DNA of 64,000 bases from Acidobacteriota bacterium (GCA_016700175.1 CP065003.1:3296001-3360000); one strand, 5' to 3'. Positions 35,853 through 45,058 are shown, counted from the stretch's first letter. Numbers and translations are program-made. Notes: generated from the sequence alone by a model not told the origin.

Positions 35853-37372
35853 TGGCATCCTCGGTGATCGTTATCGGCGGAGGCGTTAACGGCCTGACGG
35901 CCGCTTGTTATCTCGCGAAAGCGGGCAGGGATGTCACCCTGCTTTGCGAAGAGGACTCGATCGGCGGTATGTGCGCGACGCACGAGTTTCATCCGGGCTT
36001 CACTTCGCCGGGTGTGCTCTCGGACACATCGATGTTCCGCGAATGGATCGTCCGGGACCTCAGGCTTGAGGAGCACGGCCTGGCATTCGAAGGGTCGTCG
36101 AAAGCGGCGGTTCTCGGAAAGGAACGGCGGTTCGTGCTCTCGGACGACGTTTCGGAAACCGCGGAGGAGATCGGCCGCGTTTCGAAGGCGGACGCCGGGC
36201 GGTACAGGGAGTTCGCGGCTTTCTACGAAAGGATCAGGCCTCCGGTCGAAAGACTCCTAAACAACATTCCTCCGAACATCGTCGATCCGGTCTCAGGCGA
36301 TCTGCTTCCGCTTCTCAGATACGGCCTCGCGCTCAGAAGGCTCGGCAAGAAAGACATGCTCGAGGTCCTCAGGCTGGCGCCAATGACCGTGTACGACTGG
36401 CTCGACGAGTGGTTCGAGAACGACGAGCTCAAGGCGGCGCTCGCGCTTCCGGCAGTGACCGAAAGCTACGCAGGTCCCTGGTCTCCGGGAACGAACGCGA
36501 ATCTGTTGATCAGAAGGGTCACGGCAGGCCGAGGGTTCAAGGGCGGAGCGACGGCCTTGGTCGAGGCGCTTGTCAGCGCCGCCAAGGGATTCGGGATCCG
36601 TTTCGAAACTGGCGCCGGGGCAATCGCGATCCGGCCCGGTGAAGGCGTCGAGACGACGGCCGGCGATCTTCTCGAAGCGAAGACGATCGTTGCCTCCTGC
36701 GGTCCGAAAAAGGTCTTTCTGGAGATGATGCGGCCGCACGAGCTGAGCCACAGGCTCGAGCGGAGGATCGTGAACTTCAGGACACGGGGTCTTTCCTCGC
36801 AGCTGCTTCTCGCAGTCGACGGAACCATTTCACTGCCTGGCGGAGCTGACCGCGCGGTCATCGCCGACGACCTGGACGCGATCGAGAAGGCGTTCGATCC
36901 GGTGAAGTACGGAGAGGTTTCGGATTCACCTTGCCTGGAGATCTATCTTGCGTCGCAGGAAGATCCCGAACTTGCCCCCAAAGGAAAGGGAGTTGTCTCG
37001 GTAATGGTCCATTACACGCCTTACGACCTTCGAGGCGGATGGACAGAAGAGGCGGGGGAGGAACTGACAAGAAAGGTGATCCGGATCCTTGAGGAAAGGA
37101 TACCTGAACTTCGTGACGCGGTCGTTGGAAGAAAGCTATTGACACCGAAGGATATCGAACAACGTTACGGGGTCTCCGGCGGCCAGATCTACGAAGGCGA
37201 GCACGCGCTCGACCAGCTTCTGGTGCGGCCTTCCCCGGAGTGCGCAATGTACGAAACGCCTTTTGAAGGACTGTTCCTTTGTTCCGGCGGGAGTTTCCCC
37301 GGAGGCGGTCTGACCGGCGCTCCCGGCGCGCTCGCGGCAAGGGCGGTGCTGAATAGAAGATCGAGATATTGA
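35852..37372 (+). CDS. FAD-dependent oxidoreductase, phytoene dehydrogenase/PYROXD2-like (second of pair)
   Basis: 506 residues from the ATG at 35852, which overlaps the stop of the preceding gene and follows GGGAGG. An upstream in-frame extension exists but lies inside the previous gene. FAD motif VIVIGGGVNGLTAACYLAKAGRDVTLL, then SIGGMCATHEFHPGF; the C-terminus GLFLCSGGSFPGGGLTGAPGALAARAVL mirrors its neighbour. The two proteins share architecture and may form a heterodimer or act in sequence; that is inference. Last gene of the GcvT operon. Confidence 0.88.
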   Translation: MASSVIVIGGGVNGLTAACYLAKAGRDVTLLCEEDSIGGMCATHEFHPGFTSPGVLSDTSMFREWIVRDLRLEEHGLAFEGSSKAAVLGKERRFVLSDDVSETAEEIGRVSKADAGRYREFAAFYERIRPPVERLLNNIPPNIVDPVSGDLLPLLRYGLALRRLGKKDMLEVLRLAPMTVYDWLDEWFENDELKAALALPAVTESYAGPWSPGTNANLLIRRVTAGRGFKGGATALVEALVSAAKGFGIRFETGAGAIAIRPGEGVETTAGDLLEAKTIVASCGPKKVFLEMMRPHELSHRLERRIVNFRTRGLSSQLLLAVDGTISLPGGADRAVIADDLDAIEKAFDPVKYGEVSDSPCLEIYLASQEDPELAPKGKGVVSVMVHYTPYDLRGGWTEEAGEELTRKVIRILEERIPELRDAVVGRKLLTPKDIEQRYGVSGGQIYEGEHALDQLLVRPSPECAMYETPFEGLFLCSGGSFPGGGLTGAPGALAARAVLNRRSRY

Positions 37373-37662
37373 CAGGCATTGAAGGGACGACGGGGATGGA
37401 GTGGAAAAGGCGGGATAGCTTGAGTCGGGGCGCTTTAAGGCGAATTGCCAAAAGGAGCGCTGATCGGCAAATCAGAATGGAAATTTGGGATCGACAGTCT
37501 GCCGCGCTCTCATTCCGATCCTGTTCATCTTGTCCATCCCTGCCTGTTCCTTTCGTTGCTTTCCTCCGCGTTGTGTGTAATCTTATTGCAAACGTCAACC
37601 TGGCCACCCGGCGATCCAGCAGTATCGGATCCAACGATTTGAAAGAATCAAGGAGACAACCG

Positions 37663-38595
37663 ATGAAAAAAGCCTCTCTGGTAGTCGCACTTGCATTAAC
37701 GGCGCTCTTCTTCAGCGCCTGTCCTCCGCCCGCGGACAACACGAACACAAACTCGGAAAACACGAACACGAACACGGCGACCGAGCCGGCGAAGGAACTC
37801 GCGACGACGCTGGCCGACTTGGAAAAGGGCGCATACGACGCAGTGAAATCCAAGAACGGTCAGTTCTTCGAAGGCTTCCTCGATGACGGTTTCGTTGGCG
37901 TTGGGAGATTCGGCCGAGGCGGCAAGGCGGACATCCCGAAGATGATCAGTGGTAGTCCGTGCAACATAAAGAGCATTTCGACCAGCGATGCGGAAGCGGT
38001 CGAGCTTGGAGACGGAGTAGCTCTTCTGACTATGAAGCTCACCGAAGACGGCGAGTGCCAGGGCAAAGCCGTGCCAAGTCCGCAGTGGGCAGCCACGGTC
38101 TACGTCAAGGACGGTGATTCGTGGAAGGCCGCGTACCATCAGTCGGTTCCCGCACCGGACGCAAAAGGTGAGTTCCCGGAACCGCCGGAAGGCGCGAAAG
38201 ACAGCCCGCCGACGGATGCTGACGCGGAACTTACGACCGCACTTTCAGAGAAACTGAAAGCGGGCTGGGAAGCCTGGTCCAAGAAAGACGCGAAGTGGTT
38301 CGAAGATAACACCTCCGCCGATTATGTCTCCATAACGGCAACCGAAGGCCGCAGCGACAGAGCGACGAGGATCAAGTTCCAGGGTGAGCACAAGTGCGAG
38401 ATCAAGAGCATCTCTCACGACGGCCAGCGAACGACCAAGTTTGGCGACAACGTTGTTCTGGTGACCTACAAATCGATGGTCGAGGGCACCTGCGACGGAA
38501 ATGCGATGCCGGGTGCGATATGGTCGTCGTCGATCTTCGTAAAGGAAGGCGACACCTGGAAGCCGGCGTTCTATATGGGAACTCCCGGTGCCTAG
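37663..38595 (+). CDS. Lipoprotein with two DUF4440/NTF2-like domains
   Basis: 310 residues from the ATG at 37663, with AAGGAG upstream. The lipoprotein signal (MKKASLVVALALTALFFSAC) leads to an Asn/Thr-rich linker (NTNTNSENTNTNTATE). Two similar domains of about 120 residues follow: DLEKGAYDAVKSKNGQFFEGFLDDGFVGV... and EKLKAGWEAWSKKDAKWFEDNTSADYVSI.... Each ends in a strand of the type WAATVYVKDGDSWKAAYHQS or WSSSIFVKEGDTWKPAFYMG. It is an outer-face lipoprotein of unknown function. A terminator follows 29 bases after the stop. Confidence 0.85.
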   Translation: MKKASLVVALALTALFFSACPPPADNTNTNSENTNTNTATEPAKELATTLADLEKGAYDAVKSKNGQFFEGFLDDGFVGVGRFGRGGKADIPKMISGSPCNIKSISTSDAEAVELGDGVALLTMKLTEDGECQGKAVPSPQWAATVYVKDGDSWKAAYHQSVPAPDAKGEFPEPPEGAKDSPPTDADAELTTALSEKLKAGWEAWSKKDAKWFEDNTSADYVSITATEGRSDRATRIKFQGEHKCEIKSISHDGQRTTKFGDNVVLVTYKSMVEGTCDGNAMPGAIWSSSIFVKEGDTWKPAFYMGTPGA

Positions 38596-38624
38596 CATCG
38601 CCTGTAAGGACCCAGCTATTGATC

Positions 38625-38658
38625 AAGGCCGTCTGAAAAGGCGGCCTTTGTTCTTTTG
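38625..38658 (+). terminator. Rho-independent terminator
   Basis: Stem AAGGCCG / CGGCCTT with a ten-base loop, followed by TGTTCTTTT. It lies between the DUF4440 lipoprotein and the S15 peptidase gene. Confidence 0.8.
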
Positions 38659-38739
38659 CGAAAGTGGCGTGAAACTACGCCTCCGATCATCTTCGAGGCC
38701 CAGAAAAATGATGCCCGGCTGTGGTATAAATTACAGACT

Positions 38740-40587
38740 ATGAGACAGATAAGGTCAGCATTTCTCGTTTTCGCGCTGCTGTTTGCGGCGCTTCCGACCG
38801 TGTATTCGCAACAGGCCGCGCCGAAGGCGGGCCCGGTCTTTGCCAACGGCGAGGCGCAGGTGGTCGAGGCGTTCAAGGATCCCGATTCCTGGATCAGGCA
38901 GGACCTTTGGGTCGAGACCGAGTTCGATTCGGACGGGGATGGCCGGAAAGACCGTATGCACGTGAGCGTGACCAGGCCAAGGCAGACCGAGACCGAAGGG
39001 CTCAAGCTGCCGGTCGTCTACGAGACAAGCCCGTACTACGCAGGCACGGCGGGATTCGTGCCGGGCCTGTTCTGGAACATCCGCCACAATCTCGGCGAAC
39101 CGGCGCCCGAACCGAGGGTCCATCCCGAGGTCACGAGGCGCGGCGAAAGGCCTATCATTTCAAAGTCGCAGGAGGCCGACTGGATCCCGCGCGGTTACAT
39201 CGTGGTCCATTCGTCCTCGCCGGGCACGGGCCTTTCCGACGGATCGCCGACGGTGGGAGGCGACAACGAATCACTCGCGCCGAAAGCCGTGATCGAATGG
39301 CTCGCCGGGAAGGACAACGGCTACACCACACGGACCGGCTCGGAAAAGGTGATGGCGACCTGGTCGACCGGAAAGGTCGGGATGACCGGCACGTCGTACA
39401 ACGGCACGCTGCCGGTCGCGGCGGCGACGACCGGCGTGAAAGGGCTTGAGGCGATCATCCCGATCGCGCCGAACACCTCTTACTATCATTACTACCGCTC
39501 ATACGGCCTCGTGAGAAACCCGGGCGGTTATCCGGGAGAGGACGTGGACGTGCTATACGACTTCATACACAGCGGAGAGGAATCGAAGCGTGCGCGGAAC
39601 AACGAAGTCGTCCGCGACAAGGAGCTGGTCGCGAAGATGGACCGCATCACCGGCGATTACAACGAATTCTGGGCAGGCCGCGATTACCTGAACGACATGA
39701 AGCCGTTCAGGGCAGCGCTTCTGATGTCGCACGGGTTCAATGACTGGAACGTGATGCCGGAGCACAGCTACCGTATCTACAAGAAAGCGAAGGAGATGGG
39801 TCTTCCGGTGCAGATCTTCTATCACCAGGGTGGCCACGGCGGGCCTCCGCCGATGACGCTTATGAACCGCTGGTTCACGCGGTATCTTCACGGGGTTCAG
39901 AACGGCGTGGAGAACGATCCGAAGTCGTGGATCGTCCGGGAGGACAAGGAAGCTTCCGACCCGACCGCCTATCCCGATTATCCGCATCCGGACGCGGCTG
40001 ACGTGACATTCCATCTTTCGAAGGGCGCGCCTTCGAGTGGCGGACTTTCGGCGAATGCGCCTGCGAAGCAGGGAACCGAGACATTTGTCGACAACTTCTC
40101 GTTCGACGGCGAGGCGCTTGCCCGCGCGGAATACACGAACCACAGGCTGATCTACCTTACGCCGGTCCTCAAGCAGCCGATGCATATCTCCGGGGTGGCG
40201 AAGCTGAAGATCAGGCTCGCGAGCAGCAAGCCGGCGGCGAACCTGTCGGTCTGGGTGGTCTCGCTGCCCTGGAACACCGGGCGCAGGGCGAAGATCACCG
40301 ACAACATCATCACGCGCGGATGGGCGGACCCGCAGAACTATCGCTCGCTGACCGATGGTGAACCGCTTGTGCCGGGAAGGTTCTACGAGATGACGTTCGA
40401 GCTTCAGCCGGACGACCAGGTGATCGCCGCGGGACAGCAGATCGGGCTGATGATCTTCTCGAGCGACAAGGACTTCACCCTTCATCCCGATCCGGGGACC
40501 GAGCTGACGATCGACCTCGACGGTACGAAGCTCACGCTGCCTGTCGTGGGAGGCGCGGCGGCCTTTTCGAGAGCTATGGCGAACTGA
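38740..40587 (+). CDS. Exported Xaa-Pro dipeptidyl-peptidase / CocE-NonD (S15-type) hydrolase
   Basis: 615 residues from the ATG at 38740, the start that gives a signal peptide (MRQIRSAFLVFALLFAALPTVYSQ). The alpha/beta-hydrolase nucleophile is Ser219 in GMTGTSYNGTLP. The acid and histidine are probably in MSHGFNDWNVMPEH and YHQGGHGG. The C-terminal jelly-roll (HISGVAKLKIRLASSKPAANLSVWVVSLPW...) matches PepX_C. Near the N-terminus DSDGDGRKD looks like a calcium-binding loop. No clear Shine-Dalgarno is present; TATAAA lies only 10 bases before the ATG, so the message could be leaderless. It faces the convergent serine hydrolase with a 32-base gap. Confidence 0.88.
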   Translation: MRQIRSAFLVFALLFAALPTVYSQQAAPKAGPVFANGEAQVVEAFKDPDSWIRQDLWVETEFDSDGDGRKDRMHVSVTRPRQTETEGLKLPVVYETSPYYAGTAGFVPGLFWNIRHNLGEPAPEPRVHPEVTRRGERPIISKSQEADWIPRGYIVVHSSSPGTGLSDGSPTVGGDNESLAPKAVIEWLAGKDNGYTTRTGSEKVMATWSTGKVGMTGTSYNGTLPVAAATTGVKGLEAIIPIAPNTSYYHYYRSYGLVRNPGGYPGEDVDVLYDFIHSGEESKRARNNEVVRDKELVAKMDRITGDYNEFWAGRDYLNDMKPFRAALLMSHGFNDWNVMPEHSYRIYKKAKEMGLPVQIFYHQGGHGGPPPMTLMNRWFTRYLHGVQNGVENDPKSWIVREDKEASDPTAYPDYPHPDAADVTFHLSKGAPSSGGLSANAPAKQGTETFVDNFSFDGEALARAEYTNHRLIYLTPVLKQPMHISGVAKLKIRLASSKPAANLSVWVVSLPWNTGRRAKITDNIITRGWADPQNYRSLTDGEPLVPGRFYEMTFELQPDDQVIAAGQQIGLMIFSSDKDFTLHPDPGTELTIDLDGTKLTLPVVGGAAAFSRAMAN

Positions 40588-40619
40588 TCCGTGCGAAGGG
40601 CCGTCTGTCGGGATCAATA

Positions 40620-42047
40620 TTAAGGGGTTTCGAACAGTTCCACGAAAATGATCTTTCCTTCCGGATCGAGATAGATACCCGTGTATTTGTTCTTGTCGAA
40701 CCTGACGAAGACGATCTCATTCAGGAGTTGGCCGAATACCATTCGTCGTTTTCCTGACATGGAAAAAGAGCCGAGGACCTCGAGGTCGCTGTTGTTCCCG
40801 TATCCCTTGCTCAAATGCCTATAGTATGTGATCGGAAACGCCGATGACATCACCTTGGGATCGATGCGATTCTCGCTGATCGCCGTCAATGCCGCGGCGT
40901 ACTTCGGATCCGGAGCAGGTTTCCTTTCAAATTCCTGCTGCCTGATGGGCTTGAAGATCGGATTGAACAACGAAGCGAGCTTCAGGACGATCGAGAATGT
41001 CGATGCATCCGCTCTGTTGGCAAGCAGCACGACCGTCAGGCCTTCGTCAACGAACTCGAACATCGTCGAAGTAAATCCCGCTCGGTAAAGGCCGCCGTGC
41101 TCGCTTGTAGCGGATCCGCGCAAATAAGAAATGAACCAGCCTCCGTTGGTTCTCGTCGTAACCCCTCCGTCAGCCTGCCGGCCGAGCACGTTCATCTTCG
41201 ACGGATCTTCCAGCAGCTTTCCCTTCTTCTTCAGGCCTACAAGGAATTTTGCGATGTCTCGCGCGGACGTGCGAATCCCGACGTCTCCGCGTTTCAACGT
41301 GACTCGAGCGAGTCGGTGGCCGTTGACTAGCTTCCCGTCTTCAAGAAGGTACCCGGAAGCACGATGAGGAATCAGACCTACGGGATCCTCAACCCAGGTC
41401 TCTTTCAAGCCCATAGGGTCAAAGACTTCCTTTTTCATGAACTTCGGGTAGGACATTCCAGAAACATCCTCGATCACCAGTCCAAGGATGTACGTTCCCG
41501 CCTGGTATCGAAGATCGGTGCCTGGTTCGAACAGAAGGGGCTGCGCGTATAGTGCCTTCAGGAAGTCGCGATTCGTTGTGGCGAGCGCCATTATGCTCTT
41601 CTCAGTATTTTCCCAGTCGTCATGGAGCGTCCAGTCATCGACTAGGCCGGACTGATGGTTGATGAGGTGCTGAAGCTTGATCTTCTGCCAGGATTCGGGA
41701 GCATCGGGCAGATACTTCCTTATGCTTTCATCCAGATCGAGTTTCCCCTTTTCGGCGAGCAGGTGGACCGCCGCGGAAGTATAGATCTTGGACATCGAGG
41801 CGATCAGAAAAGCAGTGTGTTCATTGACTGGGGTCTCAAGCTCGAGATTAGCCAAACCGATGTGAGCTTCGTTGAGTATCTTTCCTTCCCTTGCTACAAC
41901 GGCGCTCATCCCGGGTATCTTCTGGCGTGCCATCTCTTCCTTCAGAAGGGACTCGATCGCGGCCGATCGATCCTGAGCTCCGGACACCTGTACGAGGAGT
42001 ATCAAACCAAGAACAAATAGTCCTGCGAACACCGACTTCATTTTCAT
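40620..42047 (-). CDS. Serine hydrolase, class C beta-lactamase-like, with altered YxN motif
   Basis: 475 residues (the second ATG, at 42041, is better spaced from GGGGG). Signal peptide MKMKSVFAGLFVLGLILLVQVSGAQ. The nucleophile motif is SMSK (IASMSKIYTSAAV) and the third element HGG (SEHGGLYRAGF). At the usual Tyr-x-Asn position the sequence reads DLRYQAGTYILGLVIED, so the Asn is Ala. Either catalysis is altered or the protein is a non-catalytic relative. The C-terminal 110 residues form a separate beta-rich domain. Fourth paralogue of this type in the window. Confidence 0.83.
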   Translation of the reverse strand: MKMKSVFAGLFVLGLILLVQVSGAQDRSAAIESLLKEEMARQKIPGMSAVVAREGKILNEAHIGLANLELETPVNEHTAFLIASMSKIYTSAAVHLLAEKGKLDLDESIRKYLPDAPESWQKIKLQHLINHQSGLVDDWTLHDDWENTEKSIMALATTNRDFLKALYAQPLLFEPGTDLRYQAGTYILGLVIEDVSGMSYPKFMKKEVFDPMGLKETWVEDPVGLIPHRASGYLLEDGKLVNGHRLARVTLKRGDVGIRTSARDIAKFLVGLKKKGKLLEDPSKMNVLGRQADGGVTTRTNGGWFISYLRGSATSEHGGLYRAGFTSTMFEFVDEGLTVVLLANRADASTFSIVLKLASLFNPIFKPIRQQEFERKPAPDPKYAAALTAISENRIDPKVMSSAFPITYYRHLSKGYGNNSDLEVLGSFSMSGKRRMVFGQLLNEIVFVRFDKNKYTGIYLDPEGKIIFVELFETP

Positions 42048-42123
42048 TTCCCCCTATCCATAAAATTGCCCTACCCTATCATTTTCTAACGGCATCAGTG
42101 TATATTTCCCGCAAAGGCAGGCG

Positions 42124-42522
42124 ATGAAAAAGACCATACTCATCTTCGGATTGCTTTCTGCGGTGATATTCCTTCTGTTCGAATTGAACAAGTACTCCTT
42201 GTCGAATCAGACGGACGCGGCGGAGGTGTTTATCGTTCTCACGGGCGTAGCGTTCATCGCGGTCGGATTCTTCCTAAGCCGGTTCCTTGCACGCGGCGGT
42301 GCCTCGGGTGAACGCCGGCAGCTTAAGGAATCGGACCTCACGAAACAGGAGCACAAGGTGCTGGAGCTTGTTGCCGAGGGGCTTTCGAATTCCGAGATCG
42401 CCGATGAACTCTTTATCGCGGAAAGCACGGTGAAGACCCACGTATCGAACGTCCTTTCGAAGCTGAATGCGAGGCGCAGGACCGAGGCGGTCAAGATCGG
42501 CCGCGACCTGGAGATAATCTGA
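42124..42522 (+). CDS. Membrane-anchored LuxR-type helix-turn-helix regulator
   Basis: 132 residues. Two transmembrane helices (about 4-20 and 35-52: ILIFGLLSAVIFLLF and VFIVLTGVAFIAVGFFLS) are followed by a LuxR/GerE HTH. The HTH reads LTKQEHKVLELVAEGLSNSE, then IADELFIAESTVKTHVSNVL and SKLNARRRTEAVKIGR. There is no receiver or ligand domain, so it may respond to the membrane or to a partner. It reads away from the serine hydrolase and lies ahead of a DUF4199 membrane protein on the same strand. The start is the ATG at 42124, with AGGCAGGCG just upstream. Confidence 0.85.
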   Translation: MKKTILIFGLLSAVIFLLFELNKYSLSNQTDAAEVFIVLTGVAFIAVGFFLSRFLARGGASGERRQLKESDLTKQEHKVLELVAEGLSNSEIADELFIAESTVKTHVSNVLSKLNARRRTEAVKIGRDLEII

Positions 42523-42549
42523 CCCTCCTTCGCGGGAGGAAGGAACATA

Positions 42550-42865
42550 ACCACGGAAGAAAATTGAACCGCAGAGAACGCAGAGAGCGCAGAGGTTTTT
42601 AGGAAGTTGGCAGATCTTGGCAGGTCCATTTCCGCTTTGCGGCACTTGGCGGCTTGGCGCCTTTGCGGGAACCCCGCCTCTGAAAGCGTCGCTTCTCAAG
42701 CGAACAAGACTCACGCAAAGACGCGAAGTCGCAAAGGACCGCAAAGGGTTCTCGGCAACTTGATAACTCGCTCCCTGTAAACCTCGGCGCTCTCTGCGTT
42801 CTCTGCGGTTCAATTTTCTTCCGTGGTGATATCCCTTGTTCCCGCAAAGGCGCCAAGCCGCCAAG
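42550..42865. repeat. Two interlocked long inverted repeats
   Basis: Arm 42550-42598 pairs with 42779-42827 (49 bp, one mismatch). Arm 42645-42672 pairs with 42838-42865 (28 bp, perfect). The order is L1-L2-R1-R2, so the two pairings cross rather than nest. Sequence is of the CGCAGAGAACGCAGAGAG and GGCGCCAAGCCGCCAAG types. It fills the 505-base gap between the LuxR-type regulator and the DUF4199 gene; no coding sequence is supported. Confidence 0.85.
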
Positions 42866-43027
42866 TACCCCAAAGAAGAAGGCTCATTTCAAAAGGCCAC
42901 CCTTAATTCCCTCTTCGTGCTCCGCGGTTTCGATCTCCCTCTTTAGTACCAATTTCCCCTCATCCCCCGAAATTCCTACTTTCGGCCGATGTACAATCTC
43001 TGCCGTTGAACTAGACTCGGCGGCATT

Positions 43028-43528
43028 ATGAACAATTACATACTCAGATACGGCATAGTCGGCGGCACAGTCTCGATCGCGCTCGGTCTCCTTAACTGGT
43101 TCTCCGTGGCGCAGTGGTTCGGACCCGTCCCTTCCCAGACGGTGGGGTGGCTTTCGATCATCCTTTCGCTTATGTGCGTTCCGCTCGGGATCAGGTATTT
43201 TCGCGACAAGCTGAACGATGGGAAGGTATCGTTCGGACAGGGGTTCAGGATCGGCTTCGGGATCACGTTCGTTGTGTCGGCGCTGATGTATTTCTACAGC
43301 GCGCTCTTCTTTATCTTCCAGGGAGAAGAGTTCATCGAGTGGACGAAGCGCGGGCTGTCCACTGCCGAGGTCGCCGCGTACGAACAGCAGATCGCGCAAA
43401 CACCGGCATGGGTCTATACGCCCTGGGTCCAGGCATTCCTTTTGTTCGTCTCGATCGTGCTGATCGGGCTGGTGATCACGGCGATAAGTTCGCTGATCTT
43501 GAGAGGGCAGGGGAACGGTGAGCAGTGA
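43028..43528 (+). CDS. DUF4199 membrane protein
   Basis: 166 residues with four predicted transmembrane helices (YGIVGGTVSIALGLLNWF, VGWLSIILSLMCVPLGI, GFRIGFGITFVVSALMYFYSALF, FLLFVSIVLIGLVITAISSL). The central VSFGQGFRIGFGITFVVSALMY matches DUF4199, a family mostly known from Bacteroidota with no assigned function. The last codons GGT GAG CAG TGA are already part of a GAGCAGTGAGC repeat block. Confidence 0.82.
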   Translation: MNNYILRYGIVGGTVSIALGLLNWFSVAQWFGPVPSQTVGWLSIILSLMCVPLGIRYFRDKLNDGKVSFGQGFRIGFGITFVVSALMYFYSALFFIFQGEEFIEWTKRGLSTAEVAAYEQQIAQTPAWVYTPWVQAFLLFVSIVLIGLVITAISSLILRGQGNGEQ

Positions 43529-43786
43529 GCCGTGAGCGGTAAGCAGTGAGCGGTGAGCGGCAAGCAGTGAGCATGGAGAGCGGTGTGCAGGTGTCCGAAG
43601 CCCAAGCGTCAGCGCGGGCTACCGCGGCGGGTTCAAGGTTCCAGGTTCAAAGTTCAAAGCGGGGAAGCTCACGTCCTCATTCCTCTCTTCAGAGCGCTTT
43701 GGCGTAGCCCTCCCTGATGGTCGGGCTTCGGACACCTGCTCACCGCTCACTGCTAACTGCTTGCTGCTCACTGCTTACCGCTCACT
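43529..43786. repeat. GTGAGCAGTGAGC inverted-repeat block between convergent genes
   Basis: Left arm: GTGAGCGGTAAGCAGTGAGC tracts, then GTGTCCGAAG with hairpin AGCCC-AA-GC-GTCA-GC-GC-GGGCT (43599-43620). Right arm: the reverse-complement layout, AGCCC-TC-CC-TGAT-GG-TC-GGGCT (43706-43727), CTTCGGACACCTGCTCACCG and GCTCACTGC tracts. The middle has GGTTCAAGGTTCCAGG-type repeats. The block would fold as one large cruciform or RNA hairpin for either transcript. Confidence 0.75.
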
Positions 43787-43789
43787 GTT

Positions 43790-45058
43790 TCACTCGAACC
43801 TCAGCGCATCGATCGGGTCAAGCCTTGCCGCCTTCCACGCCGGCCACAGCCCGAAAACCACTCCCAATCCGACCGAGACCACAAACCCCGCGACCGGAGC
43901 CCAGAGAGGCACGTACGTCGGAAGGAAGCTCTGGATCAGATACGAGATCAGCACGCCGACCGCGATCCCCGCAATACCGCCGATGCTCGTCAAAGTGGCC
44001 GCCTCGATCAGGAACTGCGTGATGATATCCAGCCGACGCGCGCCGATCGCTTTCCGTATGCCGATCTCCTTCGTCCGCTCGGTGACCGAGACGAGCATGA
44101 TGTTCATTACCCCGATCCCGCCGATCAAAAGACCGACGCTCGATATGGCGACCATCAGCAGGAAGATCCCGCCGGTGATCGCCGCGAACTGATCGAGTAT
44201 CTCGTCGGAGGTCGTGACGCCGAAATTGTTCGGCTTCCCGTACGGAACCTGTCTCCTGAGCCTCAGGATGTTCCGGATCTCCTCGACCGCCTCGTCGACG
44301 CGCCCGGGTTTCGCGACCGTCATTATGAAACAGTCCTCGTTCGCCGGGTAAAGCTGCTTGATCGTCTTGAACGGAATGTAGACCGCCTTGTTCTCGTTGT
44401 TCGGGTCGTCGCCGGCGGTCATAAATATCTCGCGTTCGGCGAGTACGCCTATGACCCTGTAATGCCGGCCCTCGATCTGGATCTCCTCGCCGACGGCATT
44501 CTTGAAAGGAAAAAGCGTGTTCGCGACATCGACGCCGATCACCGCGACCTTCGCGCGGGTCGCCTCTTCTTCGCGGGTAAACGCCCTGCCCTCATCGAGG
44601 TATGTCACTCCCATCTGGAAATAATCGGCCGCCGAACCTGTCACGGTCGCGTTCGACATCTCGACCTCTTTGTTCCGGACCACGACCCGGTCGACGAAAG
44701 GCCCCGAAGTGTAATCCACCGGAGACATGAAGGGCGAGACCAGAGCGCAGCTGTCGCATTCGTCGCGGATCGCGTCGGCGTCCTCTTCGGTCAGCGGAGG
44801 CCGCGTGCGCTCTTCCATCGACGGATTGAAGTTGAAACCCGGATCGAATTTGAAGGCGTAGACGGAATTGGTGCCGAAGGACTCGATCTCCTTCGAAACC
44901 CGGGAATCGATGCCGGATACGAACGCGGCGATGACGATGACGGTGATCGTCCCAATCGCGACTCCGAGTATCGTCAGGGCAGACCGCAGCTTGTTCTGGC
45001 GCAGCGTGACGATCGCCATGCGGAGATTTTCGAGAAAATCCGAACGAAGCAGCCTCAT
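43790..45058 (-). CDS. ABC transporter permease, MacB/FtsX type
   Basis: 422 residues. The N-terminal helix with the MacB_PCD start pattern (NLRMAIVTLRQNKLRSALTILGVAIGTITVIVIAAFVSGID) is followed by a large periplasmic domain. Three C-terminal helices are typical of FtsX (ISSVGLLIGGIGVMNIMLVSVTERTKEIGIRKAIGARRLDI, then GIAGIAVGVLISYLI and PVAGFVVSVGLGVVFGLWPAWKAARLDPIDALRFE). It probably forms a MacB-like efflux or lipoprotein transporter with the paralogue upstream. No ATP-binding subunit is encoded beside it. Confidence 0.92.
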   Translation of the reverse strand: MRLLRSDFLENLRMAIVTLRQNKLRSALTILGVAIGTITVIVIAAFVSGIDSRVSKEIESFGTNSVYAFKFDPGFNFNPSMEERTRPPLTEEDADAIRDECDSCALVSPFMSPVDYTSGPFVDRVVVRNKEVEMSNATVTGSAADYFQMGVTYLDEGRAFTREEEATRAKVAVIGVDVANTLFPFKNAVGEEIQIEGRHYRVIGVLAEREIFMTAGDDPNNENKAVYIPFKTIKQLYPANEDCFIMTVAKPGRVDEAVEEIRNILRLRRQVPYGKPNNFGVTTSDEILDQFAAITGGIFLLMVAISSVGLLIGGIGVMNIMLVSVTERTKEIGIRKAIGARRLDIITQFLIEAATLTSIGGIAGIAVGVLISYLIQSFLPTYVPLWAPVAGFVVSVGLGVVFGLWPAWKAARLDPIDALRFE

